Shown here in pieces: positions 8,579 to 17,837 of a DNA stretch of 64,000 nt. The stretch is taken from contig NZ_OZ075067.1 in assembly GCF_964186585.1 (NCBI RefSeq), forward strand, positions 1,736,001 to 1,800,000, written 5' to 3'. The notes below the pieces were generated by a model. The model was given only the letters and a program-made list of their open reading frames with translations. It was not told where the DNA came from and did not search any database. Within the stretch, counting starts at the first letter, position 1; each line of letters begins with the position of its first letter. Made by a program: the position numbers and the translations under genes. The stretch comes from Microbacterium sp. MM2322 (lineage in GTDB: Bacteria > Actinomycetota > Actinomycetes > Actinomycetales > Microbacteriaceae).

Positions 8579-9477
8579 TCCCCCACCCAACGAACGATCA
8601 GACTGCGCGCGATGGAAGCGGGACCCGGCAGGCGGATCTCGCCGCGCCCGGCCAGCGCATCGCGGATCTCGTCTCGCGTGAACCAGCGGACGTCCAGGAT
8701 CTCCTCGCCGTCGGCGCGCGCCTCGTCGTCGGAGATCGCGGAGGCGGTGAAGCCGAGCATGAGCGAGCGCGGGTAGGGCCAGGCCTGCGAACCGCGGTAC
8801 ACGATCCGGTCGAGCCGAACCCCCGCTTCCTCGGCGACCTCACGCTCGACCGTCGTCTCGAGCGACTCGCCCGCCTCGACGAATCCGGCGAAGGTCGAGT
8901 ACGTGGGGATGTCGCCCCATGCGGCGTTCCGGCCGAGCAGCAGGCGTTCGCCGTCGGCGCTGGCCACCGCCACGATCACGGCCGGATCGGTTCGCGGGAA
9001 GTGCTGGCGACCGCACACGACGCATCGCCGCGACCACCCGGCCTGCTGGATGTCGGTCGCCCCACCGCACGCAGAGCAGAACGGCGCGTCGAGCAGCCAC
9101 CTGCCGAGGCTGAGGCCCTGGACGAAGCGCCCGGCTTCGTCGGGATCGAAGCCGCCGCCGACGACCCGGAGGCTTCCCCATCCGGCGGCATCCACGACCG
9201 GCTCGTCGGACTTCGCCGAGAGCGCGGCGACCGCGACGGCGCGGCGCTCGGCGTCGCGACCGAGAAATGCCCACACGGCGTTCTCGGGGATCTGGTCGGG
9301 AGCGAGCCAGCGCACCGCCGGCTGCTCGTCGAGCGGCGCGCGATCGCCGTGCAGCAGCAGCACGCGCGTGTCACGGTCGGCACGGATGCGGGTGAGCAGA
9401 CCTTCGTCGAGCCGCTCTTCGGCTGCGCGGTCGATGACCGCGCGAGCCAGTGGCGGCGGGACGTCCTTCGTCGTCAT
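8575..9477 (-). CDS. nudC: NAD(+) diphosphatase / RNA deNADding Nudix hydrolase
   Basis: A 300-residue NudC. It hydrolyses NADH/NAD to NMN(H) and AMP and can remove NAD caps from RNA. The zinc ribbon uses Cys134, Cys137, Cys152 and Cys155. The Nudix box spans 198-220 and is complete (Gly198, Glu204, Arg212-Glu213, Glu216-Glu217). The NudC-specific SQxWPxP signature follows as SQAWPYPRS. The ATG at 9477 is preceded by GAGAGG at suitable spacing. It forms an operon with uvrD2, as in Rv3199c-Rv3198c. Confidence 0.95.
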   Translation of the reverse strand: MTTKDVPPPLARAVIDRAAEERLDEGLLTRIRADRDTRVLLLHGDRAPLDEQPAVRWLAPDQIPENAVWAFLGRDAERRAVAVAALSAKSDEPVVDAAGWGSLRVVGGGFDPDEAGRFVQGLSLGRWLLDAPFCSACGGATDIQQAGWSRRCVVCGRQHFPRTDPAVIVAVASADGERLLLGRNAAWGDIPTYSTFAGFVEAGESLETTVEREVAEEAGVRLDRIVYRGSQAWPYPRSLMLGFTASAISDDEARADGEEILDVRWFTRDEIRDALAGRGEIRLPGPASIARSLIVRWVGE

Positions 9478-9528
9478 CGAGGACCTCTCTTGCGGGCGTG
9501 GCGTGGGGACGCGGGGCCTGGCCCCGCC

Positions 9529-9534
9529 TACCCT
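9529..9534 (+). promoter_or_regulatory. -10 element (TACCCT), leaderless promoter
   Basis: TACCCT ends seven bases before the ATG of the phosphotransferase-like gene, and no ribosome binding site fits between them. The divergent nudC start is only 64 bp away. Confidence 0.45.
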
Positions 9535-9541
9535 GGGGGGC

Positions 9542-10771
9542 ATGGCACGCTCTCCTCTCACTCTAGCCGCGGCCGCCACGGCAGCTCTCTCGCAGGCGAC
9601 GGGCGTGCAGACGAGCATCACCGGCGCCGCACCGCTGAGCGAAGGGCTCGCAGGCCGCTACGACACCGCCCTGCTCCACCTCGACGACGACACTCGCCTG
9701 ATCGTCCGAGTTCCGGAGAGCGACGAGGCCGAAGCGGATGCCGCCCGGGAAGCGGCGGCTCTGGCCGCCCTGACGGCGGGGGTCCGTGCGATGATCCCGT
9801 TCCGCGCACCGGAGAACCTCGGGCAGTCCCGGATCGACGGCCGCACGGCGCGCGTGCAGACCTACCTCCCCGGATACCGCGTCGACGCCGCTCAGATCCC
9901 GCCGGGGCGAGGTGTCGCGACGGCCATCGCGGCCGCGGTCGCGGCCATCCACGACCTGCCGACGTCCGTCGTCCAGGGCGCGGGTCTGCCGTCTCGAACC
10001 GCCGCGCAGGTGCGCGCCGACACCGAGCGCCTTCTCGATCGCGCGGAGTCGACGGGGCGCCTGCCGTTCGGCCTCCTCCGCCGGTGGAGTCGGGCGATCG
10101 CGCTCGACGGCCTCTGGAACATGGAGCCCACCGTCATCCTCGGGGGTGTGGACCCCGCCGCCTTCCTCCTGACGGACGCCGACGGCGTCCCCACCGTCAC
10201 GGGTCTGCTGACCTGGACCGGGCTGAGCATCGGCGACCCGGCTGAGGACCTCCGCTGGATCGCCAGCGCTCCCGACGCCGCCGGCGACGTCGTCGTCGCG
10301 TACGCCGCGGCCACCGGCCGCTCCCCCGACACGATGCTCGCCGAGCGCGCGCGCCTGCACGCCGAACTCGAGTTCGCCAAATGGCTCGTCCACGGTCACG
10401 AGTCCGGGTCGGATTCCGTGCTGACGGATGCCGTCGCCCTCCTCGAATCGCTCGACGAGAGCGTCAGAGACGAGGCTCCCGTCGGCTCCGGCACCGTGAG
10501 TGTCGACGAGGCCATCGCCGCGTTCGGACGCGTGTCTGCGGGAACCACCGGCGCAGTCGACACGTCGATGCAGACGGACGCGTACGACCCCGGCATGCTC
10601 GACGGCTACGAGGACGACACTCCCGCCGAACCCGCGGCATCCGTCACCGATCAGGAAACCGAGCCCCTCGAGTTCAGCGACTGGCCGGGAACCGACGAGG
10701 CTCCACCGGAGGAGAACGACCCCGACGACGCCGCGAAGAACGCGTTGCGCCGCTGGACCGGAACGGCCTGA
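9542..10771 (+). CDS. Aminoglycoside/macrolide phosphotransferase-like pseudokinase
   Basis: A 409-residue protein with the APH fold over about residues 20-300 and an acidic disordered tail (about 330-409). The family's catalytic motifs are lost. The HGDxxPGN loop reads LGGVDPAAF (200-208), so His is Leu, Asp is Gly and Asn is Ala. The metal-binding Asp of the I-D-W motif is Thr224 in LLTWTGLSIGDPAEDL. The surrounding scaffold (GDPAEDL) is intact, which suggests a conserved non-catalytic protein rather than a decaying gene. It should not be read as an antibiotic-resistance enzyme. It lies between nudC-uvrD2 and adnBA. Confidence 0.8.
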   Translation: MARSPLTLAAAATAALSQATGVQTSITGAAPLSEGLAGRYDTALLHLDDDTRLIVRVPESDEAEADAAREAAALAALTAGVRAMIPFRAPENLGQSRIDGRTARVQTYLPGYRVDAAQIPPGRGVATAIAAAVAAIHDLPTSVVQGAGLPSRTAAQVRADTERLLDRAESTGRLPFGLLRRWSRAIALDGLWNMEPTVILGGVDPAAFLLTDADGVPTVTGLLTWTGLSIGDPAEDLRWIASAPDAAGDVVVAYAAATGRSPDTMLAERARLHAELEFAKWLVHGHESGSDSVLTDAVALLESLDESVRDEAPVGSGTVSVDEAIAAFGRVSAGTTGAVDTSMQTDAYDPGMLDGYEDDTPAEPAASVTDQETEPLEFSDWPGTDEAPPEENDPDDAAKNALRRWTGTA

Positions 10772-10784
10772 CCGCCCTGCTCCG

Positions 10785-13700
10785 TCAGGCGCGGAGCACG
10801 AGGCCGTCGGCGACGTAGAACAGGACGACGTCGATCTGGTCCATCGGTACGCCGTGCTTCGCGTGGTACGCCCGACGGTACAGCTCGAGCTGCAGCATCC
10901 GCTCGGTTCGCTCCGACGACGTGCGCGGCGGACGACCGGTCTTCCAGTCCACGATCTCGATGCGATCTCCGCGACGATAGACGGCGTCGAGCTTGCAGAT
11001 GACGATGTGCGGGCGACCGTCGCCGAGCGCGTCGGGGTCGACGAAATCGATCTCGGTCTCGACCTCGATCGGCTGGAGCGGCCCCCACTCGGACGCGAGG
11101 AAAACGTCACGCAGCGTGTCGAGCGCATCCGCGTCGGCAGGTGACAGGGCGGTCGACTCGTCGTCGTCCCACAGCACGTCGTCAGCCGAGCGCGCCCGAC
11201 CGACGAGACCGGAGCGCTGCTCCACCCACGCGTGGAAGAGCGTCCCCAGCCGCGTCTGCCGGTAGGGACGTTCGGGGAGCGGACGGGCGACCGCGGTCGC
11301 CGCAGCGTCATAGTCGGCCACGAAGTCCTTGAAGCGTGATGCGGGAATGCGGGTGGGCGCGATCCGCTCGCGGCCCGCCGCTCGGGCTGCCCGTTCGGCG
11401 AGCAGGAGCTCGAGGTCCCGCGTGGGCGTCGCCGGCGGTGCGGCCATCGCCGTGCGCACTCGGGCTGCGGCATCCCGGACCCGCACGCCCCGCGACCCGA
11501 GCGGGTCGATCGGCCAATCGAGCGTCGCCCGGGCGCCCTCGTAGGGGTTCTCGGTGGCATCCGTCTCGGGGAGCGATATCTCGAGGGTGTCGGCGATCTC
11601 GCGGACGAACCGACTCACCTCCCGGGGCTTCTTGGTGCCGGCCCAGGGCGACGCGGAGATCAGCAGATGCTCGCGAGCGCGCGTGACGGCGACGTAGGCG
11701 AGCCGACGTTCCTCGGCGAGATGGCGCTCGCGGATGCCCTCGCTGAAGGAGGCGAGGGCGGCCTTGAGATCCTGCTGCGTCGGCGCGTCGTGAGCGCGCC
11801 ACCGCAGCTCGGGCAACCACTCCCGGTCGCCCCGGAACGAGTAGGGCAGCACGCCGAATCCGAGCCACCCCTTCGAGTCCTGAAGACGGGCCGGAAGCTC
11901 CTCCTCGACGCCACGGACCACGGCGACGGCATCCCACTCGAGACCCTTGGAGCCGTGGATCGTGAGGATCTGCACGACGTCGGCTTCGGGCGGTTCGGTC
12001 CGCGGTGCGAACTCGTCGACGCGCTCGGCTCTGTCGAGCCACGCGAGCAGGCTCGGCAACGACCCGCGCTCGTCGGTCTGCAGGAATCCGTGCAGCTCGT
12101 CGATGAACGCGCGGAGCTGATCGGATGCCGTCCGTGCCGGTCCGCGCGATTCGTTCGCCGCGAGCTCGATGTCGAGGCGCAGTTCGTTCTCGACCAGCCG
12201 AACGAGTTCGGGGATCGGGAGGCCGGCGGCTCGTCGGAGCCCCGCGAACACGGCGCCCGCCTCGCGGAGTCGCTCGCGCGCGACGGGAGTGAACCCCGAC
12301 AGCCAGCCGTGGTCGGGCTTCTGGCGGGCGACGAAGTCGAGCGCGGCGACGAGTGAACCGCCCTCGTCTCCCGCCGATGAGCGGATCGTCTCGGCGAGCT
12401 CCGGGGCCAGGGGCTGCAGCGCGGTGTCGTGACGGACGAGGCGGGCGGCGACCTGAGCCAGCTCCCGCAGGTCCGCGAGCCCGATCGCCCAGCGTGGTCC
12501 TGCCAGCAAGCGGATGAGCGCTGACCCGGCCCTGGGATCGCTGATCACGCGGAGCGCCGAGACGACATCGACCACTTCGGGCGTCGAGAGGAGGCCCCCG
12601 AGTCCGAGGATGCGATGAGGGATGCCGCGGCGTCCCAGTGCGTCCGCGAACCGGAGCATGTGCTTCTTGCTGCGCACGAGCACGGCCGCCGTCGTCGAGC
12701 GTCCACTCCCGTGACGCTCGTCGCGGACATTCCGGAACCACTCGGCCACCGCGTCGGCCTCGGCGTCGACGTCGGCCTCGACGACGATGTCGACTCTGCC
12801 TCTCGGGGCTCCCTCACGAGGGCGAAGCGTCCCGACGTCGACGGGTGCGTCGAGCGGCTCGAGGACCGCTCCCGCGGCCCGGAGGACGTCGACGCCGTTT
12901 CGCCAACTGGTGAGCAGCGAGTACGTGCGGGCGCCGGCATCCGGATCGAAGGATCGGGCGAAGTCGCCGAGGTTTCCCGCGCTCGCGCCGCGCCAGCCGT
13001 AGATCGACTGGTGCGGGTCGCCGACCGCCATCACGGCTGTCCCGCGGAAGAGCATGGCCAGCAGATCCGTCTGCACGACGGAGGTGTCCTGATACTCGTC
13101 GAGAAGCACGACCCGGTAGCGATCCCGGAGTTCGTCGGCGACGGCGGGATGGGCGCGGACCACCTGGAGAGCGCCGGCGACCTGATCGGAGAAGTCGAGA
13201 AGACCGCGTCGACGCTTCTCCGCCTCGTAGGTACGGGCGAGCGCTGTGAGCACGGACAGCCCGGAGACCTTCTCCGCTGCGGTCCGCACGTCGGCGTACA
13301 CGGTCGTCGCCGCCCGCTGACTCGGACGTTCCAGGACGTCCTGGAATCCGTTCGCGAACTCGTCGAGGTCATCGAGGTCGACGAGATTGTCGACGCTGTC
13401 GCGCGCGACCCGGAGCGCCGCATCGATGATCGTCGACGGCCGCTCGGGGCGATCCGGCAGGCGGGGATCGTCGGAGGACAGGACCACCTGCCGCATGAGG
13501 AGCCACGCCGCCGACTCGCTCAGCACGACCGCCTCGGCGTCGCGGCCGATACGCACCGCATTCTCGCGCACGATCGCGTCGGCGAAGCTGTTGTAGGTCG
13601 AGACCGCGGGGCGCTCCAGCAGTGCATCGCCGGGCTCGGGCGATGCCGGCTCCGGGGCGAGGGCGTCGAGCGCAGCGCGACGGGACGCCTCGGGCGCCCC

Positions 13701-14063
13701 GGCACGCTCGAGCTCACCGAAGACGGCGAGCCGCCCGTCCGCGTGCAGCTGTTCCAGGCGCGGGAGCAGCCCGCGCCGCTCGAACTCCGCCAGACGACGC
13801 AGCCGGGAACCGATGCGTTCGGCCAGCTCCCCCGCGGCCTTCCGGGTGAAGGTGAGGCCGAGCACCTCGTCGCGACGGACGAGGCCGTTGGCGACGAGCC
13901 AGACGACGCGACCCGCCATGGTCTCGGTCTTGCCGCTGCCGGCGCCGGCGACGACGAGCGCCGGCGACAGCGGGGCGGAGATGACGGCCGACTGCTCCGG
14001 CGTCGGGGGGAATTGGCCGAGAGCGGCGGCGACCGTCTCGGGGCTCATCAACGACGCGCTCAC
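10785..14063 (-). CDS. adnB: AdnB: lead helicase-nuclease subunit of AdnAB
   Basis: A 1092-residue fusion of an N-terminal UvrD-like motor and a C-terminal PD-(D/E)XK nuclease. Walker A is VVAGAGSGKTET (Lys45), motif II is LLDEYQDTS, motif III contains GDPHQSIYGWRGA, and motif VI has YVAVTRARE. The nuclease core has FHAW and VDWKTG. AdnAB resects double-strand breaks for homologous recombination in actinobacteria in place of RecBCD. The GTG at 14063 overlaps the adnA stop by four bases and is preferred to the in-frame GTG at 14099. It is the second gene of the adnA-adnB operon. Confidence 0.93.
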   Translation of the reverse strand: MSASLMSPETVAAALGQFPPTPEQSAVISAPLSPALVVAGAGSGKTETMAGRVVWLVANGLVRRDEVLGLTFTRKAAGELAERIGSRLRRLAEFERRGLLPRLEQLHADGRLAVFGELERAGAPEASRRAALDALAPEPASPEPGDALLERPAVSTYNSFADAIVRENAVRIGRDAEAVVLSESAAWLLMRQVVLSSDDPRLPDRPERPSTIIDAALRVARDSVDNLVDLDDLDEFANGFQDVLERPSQRAATTVYADVRTAAEKVSGLSVLTALARTYEAEKRRRGLLDFSDQVAGALQVVRAHPAVADELRDRYRVVLLDEYQDTSVVQTDLLAMLFRGTAVMAVGDPHQSIYGWRGASAGNLGDFARSFDPDAGARTYSLLTSWRNGVDVLRAAGAVLEPLDAPVDVGTLRPREGAPRGRVDIVVEADVDAEADAVAEWFRNVRDERHGSGRSTTAAVLVRSKKHMLRFADALGRRGIPHRILGLGGLLSTPEVVDVVSALRVISDPRAGSALIRLLAGPRWAIGLADLRELAQVAARLVRHDTALQPLAPELAETIRSSAGDEGGSLVAALDFVARQKPDHGWLSGFTPVARERLREAGAVFAGLRRAAGLPIPELVRLVENELRLDIELAANESRGPARTASDQLRAFIDELHGFLQTDERGSLPSLLAWLDRAERVDEFAPRTEPPEADVVQILTIHGSKGLEWDAVAVVRGVEEELPARLQDSKGWLGFGVLPYSFRGDREWLPELRWRAHDAPTQQDLKAALASFSEGIRERHLAEERRLAYVAVTRAREHLLISASPWAGTKKPREVSRFVREIADTLEISLPETDATENPYEGARATLDWPIDPLGSRGVRVRDAAARVRTAMAAPPATPTRDLELLLAERAARAAGRERIAPTRIPASRFKDFVADYDAAATAVARPLPERPYRQTRLGTLFHAWVEQRSGLVGRARSADDVLWDDDESTALSPADADALDTLRDVFLASEWGPLQPIEVETEIDFVDPDALGDGRPHIVICKLDAVYRRGDRIEIVDWKTGRPPRTSSERTERMLQLELYRRAYHAKHGVPMDQIDVVLFYVADGLVLRA

Positions 14064-17000
14064 GCGGAACTCACCGGGCCGATCGTGTGGATGCGACACA
14101 GTCCGCGGGTGTGGTCGTCGCGACAGTGCTCCTCGAACGGCGCGACGAACGACGTGCCCCGCATCACGCGGACCGCGTCGTCGACCCGGCCGAGGAATGC
14201 CGCGCGGGTGTCGTCGTCGAAAGGCTCCTGGCGGGGCTCCGCGTATGGCGCGTTCCGGGTTCCCTTGAGCACGAGGAGCTTCGCCCCGCCCGCTTCCGCG
14301 CCCGCGACCTCCGGGATCGCCCCGCGCTCGAAGGCGAGCTGGTAAGCAGCGAGCTGCGGATTGTCGGCAGCGGCGCGGTCGCCCGTGGCCTCGCTCCGTC
14401 CCGTCTTGAGATCGACGATGACGATGCGCCCATCACGGGTGCGTTCCACGCGGTCGATGTAGCCGGAGAGGATGGCGGGATGCGCGGCATCCGCCACCGG
14501 AAGGGGGACCTCGAAGTGCGGTTCCGCGCTGACCAGGGTGGTGCCGTCACGCTCGGCGTCGCGCAGGTAGGCGGCCAATCGGGTGACCAAGTCGCGGGCG
14601 CGGCGCCGTTCGGCCTCATCGATCCAGGCTGCCTCGAACTCGAGCTGCGACCAGCCGTCCTCCACCAAGGACCACAGCGTCTCCGCGTCCCCTGCCTCGG
14701 CGTGCTCGAGTGCGGCGTGGAGGAGCGTACCGAGACCCGCCACGGCCGTTCCCGGATCGCCTCCGAGGTCGCCGATCACCCAATCGAGCTGGCACTGCTC
14801 GAGCGCGTGGATACGCGACGGCGAGATGCGCAGCGGTGCCGCATCGACGTCTCGAATCGGGGCCGTCGACGTCGGCTCGGCGAGGCCGTACCAGTGGTCG
14901 GGATCGGCTCCGGGCACCCCCGCCGCCGCGAGGAGCGCGAGCTGCGCAGCCGCTTCGCTCCGTTCTGATTCGGTCGCGCGCGGATCCGTCAGGCGGCGCC
15001 GGTGGCTGGCGACGAGACCGCGCAGCGTCAGGGGGTGTTCTGCCGACCGCGGCGCAGGCGACGCCGGGGGCAGCAACTCGAACAGAACGCTCGGCCCGGA
15101 GTCATCGTCGTCCACTGCCGTCACGATGAGCCGTGATCGGGCTCGCGAGACGGCTCGTGCGAAGAGTCGCAGTTCGTCGTACAGCACGGCGCGGCGCCGG
15201 TCCGCGGTGTCGAGATCCGTGTCCTCCTCAGCCAGTCGCGACGTCTCGAGGAGGCTCCCCCGCAGGCGCAGATTCGGCCAGACCCCGTCTTGGACGCCGG
15301 CGACGATGACGGTGTCGAACTCGAGGCCGAGAGCGGCTGCCGGGGTGGAGATCTGAACCCCGCTGGCGACTGCACCGGTGCGCAGGCGATCCTCGGCGAC
15401 GGCGGAGTGCAGCAGCGCGCGCAGATAGTCGATCGGCGCGGTCCCGTCTTCCCGCTCCCCGTGGCGCTTCGCCGCCTCGAAGAGGGCGACGACGGCGTCG
15501 AGGTCGCGACGTGCCTGATCGGCCAACGGCCCCTGACCGTCGGCGAGGGTCCGCAGCTGCCGTTCGAGCCCCCGTTGCTCCCACACGGTCCAGAGCAGCT
15601 CGTGCGCGGTCGCCCCGGTCTGCAGTTGCTCTCCGACCTCCGCCAGGGTGCGGGCGAGGCGCGCGGCGCGGCGCGCTTCCGGAGTGTCGACGACGTCGAG
15701 CTCGACGGGATGCCGCACCCCGGACGCGAGGAGCTCGCGGGCGGAGCGCTCCCCACCCGCGCGGAGCTCCGCGTGCCTCAGCGCCGCGCGCAATCGCCGC
15801 AGCTCCACGGGATCGAGCCCACCTCCGACGAGCACATCGAGCACGTCGTCGTCCGTGCGCGCGTCCGCAGCCACCGCCGCGAGATCCACGGCGCGGAGGA
15901 GTTCCCGGACGATCAGCGTCTCCGCGAGAGCGCGCGCGGGTCCGACCGCCGCGGTCGGGACATCGCGGGCGGACAGCTCGGCCTCGAGCGCCGTGACCTG
16001 GCGGGAGTCGTGGGCGATGACGGCGCACTCCTCCCACGGGATCGCGTCGTGCACGTGGCGCTCGCGCAGGAGACGCGCAATGAGGTCGAACTCCTCGGCG
16101 CCCGAGCGGAGCGTGAAGGTCCGCACGCTCTCATCCCCCTCGGCGCCGACAGGGGGATGCCGGTGCGCGACCAGTCCCGCCGCCCCGATGCGCGACGTGA
16201 CCTGGGCCGTGAGGTCCCGTTGCGCAGCGGTGCCGCGGTGGACGCGATCGAGGACGTGCGTCGTCGTGGCGAGACGGGCGAAGTTCTCCGGGCGCGCGCC
16301 GCGGAACGAGCCCGAACCGACGTCGGGGTCACCGAAGGCGAGTACGGCGATGCCCCGCATCCGACAGGCCTCGAGCAACTCGACTCCCCCGAGCGTCACC
16401 TCCTGCGCATCGTCGACGAGGATCGCGCGGAGCCCCGCGACCGCCCCGAGTGCCGGCGAGCCGGCCGGGGCGTCGCGGAGGAGACCGACCGCTTCGCGGA
16501 CGAGCCCCGCCGCGTCGCGGTGCGCGCCGCGCATCCGCGCACGGACCGACCGGTACTCGCGCGCGAACGAGGCGAGCGACGCCCACACCGGCCGGTCCGT
16601 CGCCGCTGCACGCTCAGCGAGGTGTTCCGGCTCGATGCCGAGGGTCGTCATCTCGGCGAGGAAGGCGCGGATCTCGGCGCGAAGACCGGCACTGGAACGG
16701 ATGTCGGCGGGCAGCCACTCGGGCCAGCGGGAGGGGGCGTCCTGCTCGTCCTCCGCGTCGCCCGCGAGCAGGTCGCCGATGATCCGGTCCTCGTCCGGTC
16801 CGGTGAGCAGCTGCGGCGGCTCCTCGCCGCGGTGGACGGCGTGAGCGCGGACGACCTGGTAGGCGAAGGCGGCCACGGACCTCGCCAGCGGACCGCTCGT
16901 GGCGACGCCGACCCCGACCGCGAGGCGGTCCCGGAGGGCGGTCGCCGCCGTTCGCGTCGGCGTGAGCACCAGCAGCTGCTCGGGCGGCATCCCGGCGTCG

Positions 17001-17137
17001 ACGAGAGCGACGACGCGGCGGACCAGAGTCGCCGTCTTCCCCGACCCCGGAGCCCCGATGACGACGCCCGACGCGTCCGCGGGCAACGCGACCACCGCCT
17101 CCTGCGCCGGATCGGGACGGAAAGGCACGGCAGGCAT
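14060..17137 (-). CDS. adnA: AdnA: partner helicase-nuclease subunit of AdnAB
   Basis: A 1025-residue protein with the same motor plus nuclease layout as AdnB. Walker A is GAPGSGKT (28-35). Motif II reads LVDDAQE, with Asp in place of the catalytic Glu of DExQ, consistent with AdnA being the weaker ATPase of the pair. Motif III is degenerate (FGDPDVGSGSF). The nuclease keeps LLHA and VDLKTG followed by QLAAYQ. The ATG at 17137 is preferred to longer alternatives because the homologous domain begins immediately (VPFRPDPAQEA) and a TAGCGT hexamer sits seven bases upstream. Confidence 0.92.
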   Translation of the reverse strand: MPAVPFRPDPAQEAVVALPADASGVVIGAPGSGKTATLVRRVVALVDAGMPPEQLLVLTPTRTAATALRDRLAVGVGVATSGPLARSVAAFAYQVVRAHAVHRGEEPPQLLTGPDEDRIIGDLLAGDAEDEQDAPSRWPEWLPADIRSSAGLRAEIRAFLAEMTTLGIEPEHLAERAAATDRPVWASLASFAREYRSVRARMRGAHRDAAGLVREAVGLLRDAPAGSPALGAVAGLRAILVDDAQEVTLGGVELLEACRMRGIAVLAFGDPDVGSGSFRGARPENFARLATTTHVLDRVHRGTAAQRDLTAQVTSRIGAAGLVAHRHPPVGAEGDESVRTFTLRSGAEEFDLIARLLRERHVHDAIPWEECAVIAHDSRQVTALEAELSARDVPTAAVGPARALAETLIVRELLRAVDLAAVAADARTDDDVLDVLVGGGLDPVELRRLRAALRHAELRAGGERSARELLASGVRHPVELDVVDTPEARRAARLARTLAEVGEQLQTGATAHELLWTVWEQRGLERQLRTLADGQGPLADQARRDLDAVVALFEAAKRHGEREDGTAPIDYLRALLHSAVAEDRLRTGAVASGVQISTPAAALGLEFDTVIVAGVQDGVWPNLRLRGSLLETSRLAEEDTDLDTADRRRAVLYDELRLFARAVSRARSRLIVTAVDDDDSGPSVLFELLPPASPAPRSAEHPLTLRGLVASHRRRLTDPRATESERSEAAAQLALLAAAGVPGADPDHWYGLAEPTSTAPIRDVDAAPLRISPSRIHALEQCQLDWVIGDLGGDPGTAVAGLGTLLHAALEHAEAGDAETLWSLVEDGWSQLEFEAAWIDEAERRRARDLVTRLAAYLRDAERDGTTLVSAEPHFEVPLPVADAAHPAILSGYIDRVERTRDGRIVIVDLKTGRSEATGDRAAADNPQLAAYQLAFERGAIPEVAGAEAGGAKLLVLKGTRNAPYAEPRQEPFDDDTRAAFLGRVDDAVRVMRGTSFVAPFEEHCRDDHTRGLCRIHTIGPVSSA

Positions 17138-17144
17138 GCGCTCC

Positions 17145-17150
17145 ACGCTA
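17145..17150 (-). promoter_or_regulatory. -10 element (TAGCGT), leaderless promoter of adnAB
   Basis: On the minus strand TAGCGT lies seven bases before the adnA ATG. GGAG also occurs in the spacer, so weak ribosome binding cannot be excluded. Confidence 0.4.
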
Positions 17151-17306
17151 ATCGGCGCCGCCGACACCCGACGTACGCCCTCGGCCCCGCGCGTCGGATT
17201 CGCCGACGTTCGCCGAGAGCGTTCGGGCCGCCGCGTCCCCGCCGGGACGGGTGTCGTAGGCTCGAGAAGCGCCCGGAGACCCGGGCCGGGAAAGGCAGGC
17301 ATCACC

Positions 17307-17528
17307 GTGGAGATCCGCATCGGCATCGCGAACTCGCGCGAGCTCAGCTTCGACTCGAACGAGACGGCCGAGGCCGTGAAGCAGACGATCGTCACCGCGC
17401 TCGACAACGGCGCGAACTACGTCACCCTCGCGGACGCCAAGGGCGCGACCTACCTGATCCCCACCGCCGGCATCACCTTCGTCGAGGTCGGCACCGACCA
17501 GTCCCGCCGCGTGGGCTTCGTCGCCTGA
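17307..17528 (+). CDS. DUF3107 small conserved actinobacterial protein
   Basis: A 73-residue acidic protein matching DUF3107 (TB9.4/Rv3208A in M. tuberculosis) over its whole length: VEIRIGIANSRELSF at the start, a helix with TAEAVKQTI, then GITFVEVG. The function is unknown. The GTG start has AAAGGCAGG upstream, and a TAGGCT hexamer near 17257 could be the -10 of a leadered transcript. Its neighbours match the conserved actinobacterial order Rv3208A to Rv3211. Confidence 0.9.
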   Translation: MEIRIGIANSRELSFDSNETAEAVKQTIVTALDNGANYVTLADAKGATYLIPTAGITFVEVGTDQSRRVGFVA

Positions 17529-17529
17529 C

Positions 17530-17820
17530 ATGCTCGTCGTCCTGGCGCTCGTCTTCGGAGCGATCATCGGGGCGGCAGCGCATTTCGCGCTTCCGTTGAG
17601 ATCCCTTCGCGGAGTCGCCGTGGGCCCGATCCTGGGGAGCATCCTCGGGACCGCGACCTGGACTGCCCTGACGTGGGCGGGATCCGCACCGGCGGAGCCG
17701 ACCATCTGGCTCGCGAGCATCGGCGTTCCGCTCGTGCTGACGCCGGTCGCCGTCGTCGCCCTGTCGCGACTGCGACAGGCACGCGACGCTCGCACGCGCA
17801 CCGAACTCGGGATCGCCTGA
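17530..17820 (+). CDS. Small hypothetical membrane protein
   Basis: A 96-residue protein with three probable membrane helices (about 1-20, 30-50 and 58-78) and a basic tail rich in Arg. It starts one base after the DUF3107 stop, so the two genes are almost certainly cotranscribed. I recognise no domain. Small hydrophobic proteins of this kind are common beside DUF3107 in Microbacteriaceae, but I cannot assign a role. Confidence 0.7.
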   Translation: MLVVLALVFGAIIGAAAHFALPLRSLRGVAVGPILGSILGTATWTALTWAGSAPAEPTIWLASIGVPLVLTPVAVVALSRLRQARDARTRTELGIA

Positions 17821-17837
17821 CGCGACCGCGCGTCGCT

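Noticed and set aside
9542..10771. Macrolide-resistance phosphotransferase
   Set aside because: The catalytic His, Asp and Asn of HGDxxPGN and the metal-binding Asp are all replaced, so resistance activity is not supported.
14060..17407. A longer AdnA starting near 17407
   Set aside because: The extra 90 codons are antisense to the DUF3107 gene, lack family similarity and precede the -10 element used to place the start at 17137.
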